Shown here: in pieces, positions 1 to 6,752 of the stretch
How the letters are laid out: every line of letters begins with the position of its first letter
Numbering within the stretch: the first letter of the stretch is position 1
Assembly: GCA_050732575.1 (NCBI GenBank)
Contig: JBOHRF010000169.1
Coordinates: 1-10,164, forward strand
Reading direction: 5' to 3'
Source of the DNA: JBBDWZ01 sp050732575
GTDB taxonomy: Bacteria > Gemmatimonadota > Gemmatimonadetes > Longimicrobiales > RSA9
Length of the DNA: 10,164 nucleotides
The notes under the pieces: model-generated
Database searches by the model: none
What the model was told of the DNA's origin: nothing
Seen by the model: only the letters and a program-made list of their open reading frames with translations
Program-made: the position numbers and the translations under genes

Positions 1-2313
1 CAGCTCACGTCCACAGTGGCTTTGCTGTGGATCGTGCCGGTGCTGCTGGCCGGAGCGGGCACCGCAGCCCAGGCATTTGCCGCGCGCCGGCTCACTCGTT
101 GGCTCATGGCCGCTTGGATTTCCGGTACGGTTTCGCTGCCCTACATCTGGACCGCCCAGGTACATGAGCGCTTGCGCACGGCCGAAGTGGAATTGGCTAC
201 ACTGGGTGCAAAACCCGATCCTTACCTCGAGTACTTGCTGCGTCAATTCGGACGGGAAGCCATCGCGCGCCGGGAGCGAGGCGAAGATGGATTGCAGCTG
301 CTCTATCGCAGCTGGGTTTCCAGCGGTCTGGCTCGTGATGCGTATCCGGTTCGCATCACGATTTGGGGAGCGGATGGCACGGCCGAAGTGCTGCTTCCCC
401 TGGGTGATGCGTTCAGCTCGGCAGCCGAACGGCGCGAAACGGTGCCGCAGTACTTGTCAGAGACGTTTGCCAGCGTTCAGGAGCTGGCGCATCCCGGCGT
501 ATACCGCGCGCATGATGTCGAAGACGTAAACCAGGTGCTGGTCGTACCGCTCGAGTCTGGGCGCATGATAACCGTGGAGGTGCCGCCCAGGCGGACGCTC
601 GAGCGCGCGAGTGTGATTGCGCCCATTCTCGGCTCCACCTCGGATGGTGGTGCGCGTCTGGAGTTGGTACCGCGCCGCACAGCGTCAACGGGTGGCGTGT
701 GGAAACCCACGGATGAGGGCTGGCGCAGCGAAGTATTGGCTCATTTCCCGGACGGCGATGTGCACGCGCACCTGCACATGCGCTTTCCCAGCATGGGGGT
801 TTCCGTGGCACGTGGCGTGTTGCTCCTCACGGCCGACTTGCTGCTCCTGCTGCTGCTTTGGGTCATGGGTTGCGCGTTACGCAATGAACCGGTCCTGCCC
901 AGAGGCGGCTTGTTGGGCTGGCTGGCCAGCTTCCGCGCGCGCGTGACCGCCGCACTCTTTGCGTTTTTCCTGATGCCAACAGCCATCTTTGGTTGGGTTG
1001 CGTACGGTGCGCTGGCGCAACAAGGCACACGCGCGGCCCGCATCATTGCGGCGCGTGCAGTTGATCAGGCCGTCATCGAGTTTCCTGATGCCGGCGACCT
1101 GCGCGAACTCTCGTCTCACGCCGGTGCCGAAATCCTGCGTTATTTCCAGGGTGAGCTGCAGTCCGTTTCCACGCCCGAAGCGCTGGAGCTGGGCGTGTAC
1201 AACGCCTGGATGCCGGGCAACATCTACTTGCAGCTGGAAAGCGGAGAGGAAGAGTCGGGCATCGCAACCCCGCGCATTGGCAATCAGGAATTCATCATGG
1301 CCTTCCGCAGATTGCGACCGTCCGGCACGGGAGAAATGGCCGTGCCGGTTTCTCTGCAGAGTGGTGAAACCGCGCTCCGTCAGCAGGAGATGGCACATCT
1401 GATTCTGTTTGCCGCGCTGGTGGGTGCATTGCTGTCGCTTGCGCTGTCCGTGGCGGTCGGCCGTGCCCTGGCCGGGCCCATCGGACAGTTGCAGCGCGCG
1501 GCTGCACAAGTGGGCGCAGGCCGGTTGCGCGTGCAATTGCCGGAAAAGAAGCGGGACGAATTCGGTCGGTTGTACGCGTCGTTCAATCACATGGTTCGGC
1601 GCTTGCGCCGCGCCCGAACGCAGGAACTGCGCGCGGCCCGCGTCCTGGCCTGGGGTGAAATGGCGCGTCAGGTTGCGCACGAGATCAAGAATCCGCTCAC
1701 GCCCATCAAACTCGCGGTGCAACATCTGCGGCGCGCCTATGCCGACCGGCGCGCTGATTTTGACGTCGTGCTGAACCGGAACGTCGACCAGATTCTGGTC
1801 GAGATCGACCGCTTGAGCGACATTGCGCGCGCCTTTTCGCGCTATGGCGCACCGCCGGAAAGCGCAGGGCCGGTGAGCGCCGTGGAAGTCGCTGGTGTGG
1901 TGCACGAAGCGCTGACGCTTTACCGTGCCGGTGACGCGCAGCTCCACTATGTCGATGACGTTGAGCCCAGCTTGCCGTTGGTACGATCGCGTCCGGGTGA
2001 GTTGAAGGAAGTCATCCTCAATCTGGTCGAGAATGCGCGCGCGGCCACGGTACCGCCTGGCCGGATTGCGATCATCGCGCGCCGCGATTCCGATGCAGTC
2101 GAGTTGTGTGTCGAAGACAGCGGAGTCGGCATTTCGCCCGAGCTTCTCCCGCGCATTTTCGATCCTCACTTCTCGACCCGCACGACCGGCACGGGTTTGG
2201 GGTTGGCCATCGTGAGACGGCTGGTGGAAAGCTGGGGCGGTACGGTAGCGGCGGAAAGCGAAGCCGGACGCGGCACAACCATCCGCGTCCGGCTTCTCAT
2301 TGCAGACGACTAG
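1..2313 (+). CDS. NtrY-like multi-pass sensor histidine kinase (5' end probably cut by window)
   Basis: Membrane sensor kinase of a two-component system; it should autophosphorylate a histidine and pass the phosphate to a response regulator not seen here. The frame is open to the left edge. The first visible start is GTG at 16, but a hydrophobic helix begins there, so the true start may lie upstream. Numbering from GTG16, hydrophobic segments fall near residues 2-22, 28-45, 263-286, 311-332 and 458-484, leaving two likely extracytoplasmic regions (about 46-262 and 333-457). A HAMP linker follows (about 480-535). The H-box AHEIKNPLTPIKL has His555, a form typical of NtrY. The HATPase domain shows N-box NLVENA (Asn673), G1 DSGVG (701-705), F-box FDPHFSTR and G2 GTGLGL (725-730). 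No PAS or receiver domain is visible, whereas classical NtrY carries a PAS. It ends 3 bases before the convergent htrA stop. The kinase assignment is firm; the signal sensed is unknown. Confidence 0.93.
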   Translation, partial: QLTSTVALLWIVPVLLAGAGTAAQAFAARRLTRWLMAAWISGTVSLPYIWTAQVHERLRTAEVELATLGAKPDPYLEYLLRQFGREAIARRERGEDGLQLLYRSWVSSGLARDAYPVRITIWGADGTAEVLLPLGDAFSSAAERRETVPQYLSETFASVQELAHPGVYRAHDVEDVNQVLVVPLESGRMITVEVPPRRTLERASVIAPILGSTSDGGARLELVPRRTASTGGVWKPTDEGWRSEVLAHFPDGDVHAHLHMRFPSMGVSVARGVLLLTADLLLLLLLWVMGCALRNEPVLPRGGLLGWLASFRARVTAALFAFFLMPTAIFGWVAYGALAQQGTRAARIIAARAVDQAVIEFPDAGDLRELSSHAGAEILRYFQGELQSVSTPEALELGVYNAWMPGNIYLQLESGEEESGIATPRIGNQEFIMAFRRLRPSGTGEMAVPVSLQSGETALRQQEMAHLILFAALVGALLSLALSVAVGRALAGPIGQLQRAAAQVGAGRLRVQLPEKKRDEFGRLYASFNHMVRRLRRARTQELRAARVLAWGEMARQVAHEIKNPLTPIKLAVQHLRRAYADRRADFDVVLNRNVDQILVEIDRLSDIARAFSRYGAPPESAGPVSAVEVAGVVHEALTLYRAGDAQLHYVDDVEPSLPLVRSRPGELKEVILNLVENARAATVPPGRIAIIARRDSDAVELCVEDSGVGISPELLPRIFDPHFSTRTTGTGLGLAIVRRLVESWGGTVAAESEAGRGTTIRVRLLIADD

Positions 2314-2316
2314 CCC

Positions 2317-3828
2317 TTAGCGCGCCAAACGATAGTTGCGGATGCGCTCGTACGTCTTGCCGTTGTCGTCCATCTCGCGCAGCACCACGGACACTGTATC
2401 ACCCGGTTTCAAGCTGCGGGCAACGCGATCGATGTCCGGCCCTGCGTTCACGGCCTGGCCATTGATGCGCAGAATCTGAGCGCAGGGAGCAATCTGAGCC
2501 TGGAATGCCGGACCGAAGCGGTCGGTCTCCACCACGAACACGCCGTTTGGGCGGCTTAGACCACAGGCCTGCGGTGGATTGCCCCACCGGAAGCCCAGCG
2601 CCGAAGAAGTTTCCGCGCGGCGTTCCGGCCGCACGCGCTCAGGTTCAATCGCCTGGAACTCGGAGAGTTTTACGTTCGCCTGCATTCGGCGCCCATAACG
2701 GATGTAGTCCAATCGAACGGCATCGCCAGGGCGCTTTTTGGCCAGCTCTTCCATGAATACGCTCTGCGTGCGGATCGGCTTGCCGTCTATGCTCACCACC
2801 ACATCGCCCAGTTGCAGACCGGAACGGGCGGCCGGCGTGCCTTCCTGCACGGACACGATTTCTGCACCCGCCACTTCAGGCAGTCGATAGATTTCCGCAT
2901 CTGCCTCGGTAATGCCCGACACTTCAACACCCAACCGCGGCCGGTGCACGACACCAAACTCGATCAAGTCCTTGGCAACCTTGCGGGCCAGGTCGATCGG
3001 AATGGCAAAGCCGGCGCCCGTGTAGTATCCGGTGGGCGACTGAATGGCCGAATTGATGCCCACTACGCGCCCCAACAAATCCACCAGCGGTCCACCCGAG
3101 TTGCCGCGATTGATTGCGGCGTCGGTCTGAATGAAGGCCTCCAACGCCGTGCGGTTGGGGCTGTCGATGATGTTGATAGAGCGGCTCTTTGCGCTCACAA
3201 TGCCAGCGGTCACGGTGAATTCGAGCCCGAGCGGGTTGCCCAGGGCAAGCACCCAATCGCCCACCCGCAACTGATCCGAGCTGCCCATTTGGGCCGAGGC
3301 CAGCTGCTCGCCACGGCGCGACTCGATCTTGATGACGCCAATGTCCGTGTCAGGATCGGCGCCAATGACCTTGGCCTCGTACTCGCGACCGTCCACCATC
3401 GTGACCCGCACGTTGGTGGCGCCCGCAATCACGTGATTGTTGGTGAGGATGTAGCCGCGCGGATCGAAAATGAACCCTGACCCCATCCCCTCGCTTCGAC
3501 GCGGATCATCTTCCTCAGGAATGCCGTTGAAAGGGAAGGGCAATTGGAACTGCCGCTGTGAGCTCGCCGTGGGACGCTCGCGCTGCAGAGTCACGCGGAT
3601 TTGCACAACGGCGGGAAGCGCCCGGTCCGCCGCCCCGCGAAACGCGCCCGAGAGCCGCGCCGCACTCGCCGTGTCCAACAGCGCCGGGACGGGCCCGAGC
3701 TGTTCGCGCACCTGACTGGTAGCGGCCCCGCGCGACTGTGCTTGCGCGCTCTCTCCAGCGCCGCAGCCGCCTGCGACGATCAAAGCGGACGCGCTCAGGA
3801 GCAGCGCCGGCCTGGACCGATAGAACAT
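2317..3828 (-). CDS. htrA: HtrA/Deg-family serine protease, predicted lipoprotein, two PDZ-like domains
   Basis: Envelope quality-control protease that degrades or chaperones misfolded proteins (known for the family). The start at 3828 is chosen because GGAGG lies 4 bases upstream; the adjacent ATG at 3831 would be only 1 base from it. This gives 503 residues, normal for DegP-like proteins. The N-terminus is a basic start, a hydrophobic stretch and VAGGC with Cys22, a plausible lipobox, followed by a low-complexity linker. The trypsin-like domain (about 70-290) holds His132 (TNNHVIAG), Asp162 (DTDIGVIKI) and Ser244 (GNSGGPL). The first PDZ (about 298-392) contains GTPAARSGLQLGDVVVSIDG. A second, diverged PDZ-like region (about 410-500) contains ILRINGQAV. 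Only three cysteines are seen: 22, 422 and 449, the last two in the second PDZ region. It is divergent from the glycosidase gene and convergent with the kinase. Whether Cys22 is really lipidated is inferred. Confidence 0.93.
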   Translation of the reverse strand: MFYRSRPALLLSASALIVAGGCGAGESAQAQSRGAATSQVREQLGPVPALLDTASAARLSGAFRGAADRALPAVVQIRVTLQRERPTASSQRQFQLPFPFNGIPEEDDPRRSEGMGSGFIFDPRGYILTNNHVIAGATNVRVTMVDGREYEAKVIGADPDTDIGVIKIESRRGEQLASAQMGSSDQLRVGDWVLALGNPLGLEFTVTAGIVSAKSRSINIIDSPNRTALEAFIQTDAAINRGNSGGPLVDLLGRVVGINSAIQSPTGYYTGAGFAIPIDLARKVAKDLIEFGVVHRPRLGVEVSGITEADAEIYRLPEVAGAEIVSVQEGTPAARSGLQLGDVVVSIDGKPIRTQSVFMEELAKKRPGDAVRLDYIRYGRRMQANVKLSEFQAIEPERVRPERRAETSSALGFRWGNPPQACGLSRPNGVFVVETDRFGPAFQAQIAPCAQILRINGQAVNAGPDIDRVARSLKPGDTVSVVLREMDDNGKTYERIRNYRLAR

Positions 3829-3832
3829 CATG

Positions 3833-3837
3833 CCTCC
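3833..3837 (-). promoter_or_regulatory. Ribosome binding site of htrA
   Basis: The minus strand reads GGAGG, then C, then ATGATG. Spacing is 1 base to the first ATG and 4 bases to the second, so the site favours the second ATG (3828) as the htrA start. The longer reading frame upstream of this point has no supporting site and encodes protein-unlike sequence. Confidence 0.75.
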
Positions 3838-3901
3838 AATGTAAAAAAGGTCTCTAACCCCGAAATTCTGTTGCAGAGGCCATGCCCTCATGCCCCTGCC
3901 G

Positions 3902-3947
3902 GTGTGACAACGGGAACCTGCCACCGCCTACTGGTTTTTGGTCACAC
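3902..3947. repeat. Spaced inverted repeat GTGTGAC/GTCACAC between divergent genes
   Basis: GTGTGAC at 3902-3908 and its exact reverse complement GTCACAC at 3941-3947 lie in the divergent region between htrA and the glycosidase gene. Start-to-start distance is 39 bases, close to four helical turns, which would place two sites on the same DNA face. The loop is too long for a CRP-type palindrome and there is no U-tract, so a terminator is unlikely. It could be a pair of operator half-sites controlling one or both genes. Seven-base arms can arise by chance, so the regulatory role is only a suggestion. I could not identify convincing -35/-10 boxes for either gene here. Confidence 0.3.
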
Positions 3948-3990
3948 AGGCAGTATTTGTTCCGTTGCTCCAATAGCGCAGAATTCATCG

Positions 3991-5130
3991 ATGCCGATTC
4001 GACCCGCCCGGGTTGCCTGTACCATGGTTCCGCTGCTGACTGGGGCTTGCGCACTGGTCGGCGGTCGTTCTGCGCCACCGAGTTCCGCCGAGTTGGCTCT
4101 GACTCGAGCGGATAGCTTTCGGACCGAGCGCATTCAGGATGGTGTGCGCTATTTCTACGCCTGGCAGCGCACAGGTCCATGGGCCATTCACGTCCTGCAA
4201 GTTGACCGGCGCTGCAGGCCACTTTGGCAGGCGCGCACCAGTGGTCCTCCCATCACTAACCGGGCCACAACGACCGCGCTTTCTTTTAACGCCCTGGCTG
4301 CCGTGAATGCGGATTTTTTTGCCTTGCCCCAGGGTACGCCGGTCGGCGCCCATGTCACGGGATCGGAAGTTCTTGTCGGACCGGCCGAACGGCGGGTTGC
4401 TTTGCTGGTTGCCGGGAATCGGAGCTGGATCGATTCCACCCGGCTCGATGCGCGCATAGCTGGCAGTCGTACCAGCGCGTCCCTGGCTCAGGTAAACCGA
4501 CCCAGACCCGCCAGTGAACCAGCGGCCGTTCGCCTGTTCACGCACTGGTTTGGCGCGCGGGCGCCGGCCGATTCTATGGTCCTGTCTGTACGCGTTCGTC
4601 TGTTGGCGCGCGGTCGGGGTGTGGTCGAGCTCATCGACTCGGTTGGCAACAGCATCTGGCTGGATACTACGCACGTGGTCATCCACTTTCCGCGCAAGAC
4701 TACCGTGGCCCTGGCGGACACGCTGCGTTGGTCCGCGGCGCTGCGTAGTTCGTCCATGACGCAAGCGGCTCAGGAAGCCGTGGGCGGATTTCCGTGGCTG
4801 CTCCGCAACGGGCAACAGGTGCTGGGCGCGCAGCCGGGTGTGCCCCCCGATTTTGGCGAGCGACGCCACCCTCGAACGGCCATTGGCTTCACGCGCGATG
4901 GCAGCGCGCTCCTGGTCGTAGTCGATGGCCGGCGTCCGCGCTACAGCGATGGCATGACTCTGCCCGAGCTCACCGATCTCCTGGTACGCCTGGGAGCGGT
5001 CGATGCCCTCAATCTTGATGGTGGCGGCTCAAGCTCGCTGGCAATACGCGGTCGCGTGCGCAACAGCCCATCCGATAGTGCGGGCGAGCGCGCGGTTGGA
5101 AATGCACTCACGCTGGTACGCTGCCGCTGA
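3991..5130 (+). CDS. Phosphodiester glycosidase family protein (NAGPA domain), exported, possible lipoprotein
   Basis: Predicted extracytoplasmic enzyme related to the uncovering enzyme (N-acetylglucosamine-1-phosphodiester alpha-N-acetylglucosaminidase); bacterial members are thought to act on sugar phosphodiesters in envelope polymers, but the substrate here is unknown. The start at 3991 (379 residues) gives a basic N-terminus, a short hydrophobic stretch and LLTGAC with Cys20, a weak lipobox. ATG at 4024 is an in-frame alternative. Neither start has a clear Shine-Dalgarno site. The reading frame extends upstream to 3601, but that part lies over htrA and has no protein-like character. Family motifs in order: AVNADFF (104-110), GGFPWLLRNG (265-274), RHPRTAIGF (292-300), VDGRRPRYSDGMTLPEL (311-327), NLDGGGSSSL (341-350) and a closing RAVGNAL (367-373). 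The central part (about 130-260) is diverged. It is divergent from htrA and lies 77 bases before yifB on the same strand. Confidence 0.85.
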   Translation: MPIRPARVACTMVPLLTGACALVGGRSAPPSSAELALTRADSFRTERIQDGVRYFYAWQRTGPWAIHVLQVDRRCRPLWQARTSGPPITNRATTTALSFNALAAVNADFFALPQGTPVGAHVTGSEVLVGPAERRVALLVAGNRSWIDSTRLDARIAGSRTSASLAQVNRPRPASEPAAVRLFTHWFGARAPADSMVLSVRVRLLARGRGVVELIDSVGNSIWLDTTHVVIHFPRKTTVALADTLRWSAALRSSSMTQAAQEAVGGFPWLLRNGQQVLGAQPGVPPDFGERRHPRTAIGFTRDGSALLVVVDGRRPRYSDGMTLPELTDLLVRLGAVDALNLDGGGSSSLAIRGRVRNSPSDSAGERAVGNALTLVRCR

Positions 5131-5198
5131 CCCATTTATCCCATCCTGCTATGTCCGCGCCCACCCAATTCGAGTAGCCTGGCCGCTCCTACTTCAGC

Positions 5199-5203
5199 GG
5201 GGA
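5199..5203 (+). promoter_or_regulatory. Ribosome binding site of yifB
   Basis: GGGGA lies 4 bases before the ATG at 5208. It fits the family N-terminus (MLARITSGAILGVDA), so both the site and the protein support this start. Confidence 0.6.
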
Positions 5204-5207
5204 AACA

Positions 5208-6752
5208 ATGCTGGCTCGCATCACGAGCGGCGCGATTTTGGGCGTTGATGCTTTCCTGATCCATGTGGAGATCGACATCGCCAGCGGCCTGCCCTGCATG
5301 AACGTGGTCGGTTTGCCGGAAGGCGCGGTGCGCGAGGGGCGAGAGCGCGTCACTGCCGCACTGCACAACTGCGGATTCGTGATCCCACCGCGCCGCATAA
5401 CCATCAATCTTGCCCCTGCAGACATTAAAAAGGACGGTAGTGCATTCGATCTTCCGATCGCCATCGGCGTCCTGGTAGCCGCCGATGAGCTGCCACTGGA
5501 AGCAACGCGCGGTGTCTGCCTGCTTGGCGAACTCGGGCTGGATGGGGAGCTGCGCCCAGTCCGGGGAGCCTTGTCCGTTGCCCTGCGCTGTCACGAGGAA
5601 CGAGTGCCGCGCCTGATCGTACCGGCGGCCAACGCGCAGGAAGCAGCGGCCGTGGAGACCGTCGAAGTATGGCCGGCCACTTCGTTGCCGGAAGTCGTTG
5701 ACCTCTTGTTGCGTCGTCGCGTTCCGTGCCAACAACGTGGGGACGCGTCTGCCGCGCTTAACGTTACAGTCCCCATGGAGTTGGATTATGCTGACGTCAA
5801 AGGACAGGAACAGGCGCGCCGCGCAATTGAAGTCTCGGCCGCTGGCCAGCACAATCTGCTCATGATCGGTCCGCCGGGCGCAGGCAAGTCCATGCTGGCC
5901 AGGCGCATCCCATCCATACTGCCGCCTCTATCCCGGCCGGAGTCACTGGAAGTCACGCGCGTTCACTCCGTGGCGGGGCGTTTGCGACCGGGACAATCCT
6001 TGATCCAGACGCGGCCCTTTCGCGCGCCGCATCACACCATCTCGGACGCCGGACTGGTGGGTGGAGGATCCTCGCCCAGACCAGGCGAGGTTTCTCTTGC
6101 GCATCACGGCGTGTTGTTCCTCGATGAGCTGCCCGAGTTTCGGCGCCATGTACTCGAGGCGTTGCGCCAACCCCTGGAAGACGGTGTGGTCTCCATCGGC
6201 CGTGCCCGCATCGCTGTGACCTATCCTGCGCGCTTCATGCTGGCCGCAGCCATGAACCCGTGCCCGTGTGGATTTCACGGCGTGGCGGTGGGATCCTGTA
6301 CCTGCACACAACTGCAGATCGAACGATACATGGCCCGCATTTCCGGGCCCCTGATGGATCGGGTTGACTTGCAGGTAGTAGTCCCGCCGGTCAGCGCGCG
6401 TGAATTGACCGGACGCGCGCCCGGTGAGGCCAGTTCATTGTTGCGCGCGCGTGTGTTTGCCGCACGCACCCGGCAGCTGCAGCGTTTTGAGCAACGACCC
6501 GGCATGTTTGCCAACGCGCACATGGGTGCGCGTGAAGTGCGCGAGTTTTGTGTCATTGACGGGCGCGGTGAGGACCTACTGCGCGGCGCCATCCAAAAAC
6601 TCGGATTATCCGCGCGCGCCTATCACCGCGTGCTGCGGCTGGCACGCACCATTGCGGATTTGGAAGGCGCGGATTCCATTGCGCCCGGCCACGTGGCCGA
6701 AGCGATCCAGTATCGTTCACTCGACCGCCGCTCACCGCGCGCGGTTGCCTGA
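5208..6752 (+). CDS. yifB: YifB/ComM family Mg-chelatase-like AAA+ ATPase
   Basis: Cytoplasmic AAA+ ATPase of the YifB/ComM family. ComM is known as a helicase-like factor promoting branch migration during natural transformation; the general cellular role of YifB is less clear. At 514 residues it is full length. The N-terminal ChlI/Lon-protease-like fold (about 1-170) contains SGLPCMNVVGLPEGAVRE and INLAPADIKKDGSAFDLPIA. Walker A is GPPGAGKS (221-228) and Walker B VLFLDE (302-307). The family cysteine cluster is present at 352, 354, 364 and 366 (NPCPCG...CTC), followed by ISGPLMDRVDLQV with Arg385. The C-terminal Mg-chelatase domain (about 410-507) ends in SLDRR. It has its own ribosome site and follows the glycosidase gene by 77 bases. 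No dprA, topA or other competence gene is visible next to it. Its last 21 bases overlap the end of the convergent metallopeptidase gene. Confidence 0.95.
   Translation: MLARITSGAILGVDAFLIHVEIDIASGLPCMNVVGLPEGAVREGRERVTAALHNCGFVIPPRRITINLAPADIKKDGSAFDLPIAIGVLVAADELPLEATRGVCLLGELGLDGELRPVRGALSVALRCHEERVPRLIVPAANAQEAAAVETVEVWPATSLPEVVDLLLRRRVPCQQRGDASAALNVTVPMELDYADVKGQEQARRAIEVSAAGQHNLLMIGPPGAGKSMLARRIPSILPPLSRPESLEVTRVHSVAGRLRPGQSLIQTRPFRAPHHTISDAGLVGGGSSPRPGEVSLAHHGVLFLDELPEFRRHVLEALRQPLEDGVVSIGRARIAVTYPARFMLAAAMNPCPCGFHGVAVGSCTCTQLQIERYMARISGPLMDRVDLQVVVPPVSARELTGRAPGEASSLLRARVFAARTRQLQRFEQRPGMFANAHMGAREVREFCVIDGRGEDLLRGAIQKLGLSARAYHRVLRLARTIADLEGADSIAPGHVAEAIQYRSLDRRSPRAVA

Noticed and set aside
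877..2169. Long minus-strand open frame (430 residues) inside the kinase gene
   Set aside because: It is antisense to a fully motif-supported histidine kinase. GC-rich coding sequence commonly leaves its complement open, and the product shows no domain-like motif.
2306..2330. Bidirectional terminator between kinase and htrA
   Set aside because: Only 3 bases separate the stops, and I see no stem-loop with flanking T or A runs there.
2812..3480. Plus-strand open frame of 222 residues inside htrA
   Set aside because: It is complementary to the protease domain with the full catalytic triad on the other strand; an artefact of codon bias.
3829..3924. N-terminal extension of htrA to a start at 3924
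   Set aside because: The GGAGG site and the lipoprotein-like signal place the start at 3828; the extension would bury the signal peptide.
3902..3947. CRP-type operator (TGTGA-N6-TCACA)
   Set aside because: The half-sites match in part, but the gap is 32 bases rather than 6.
3601..3990. N-terminal extension of the glycosidase back to 3601
   Set aside because: It would overlap the htrA coding region antisense and put an unstructured Arg-rich segment before the export signal.
3985..4869. Minus-strand open frame of 294 residues over the glycosidase gene
   Set aside because: The plus-strand frame carries clear NAGPA motifs; the antisense product has no hydrophobic or catalytic pattern.
5136..5852. 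Minus-strand open frame of 238 residues over the 5' part of yifB
   Set aside because: It is antisense to a complete, strongly conserved ATPase and has no recognisable features.
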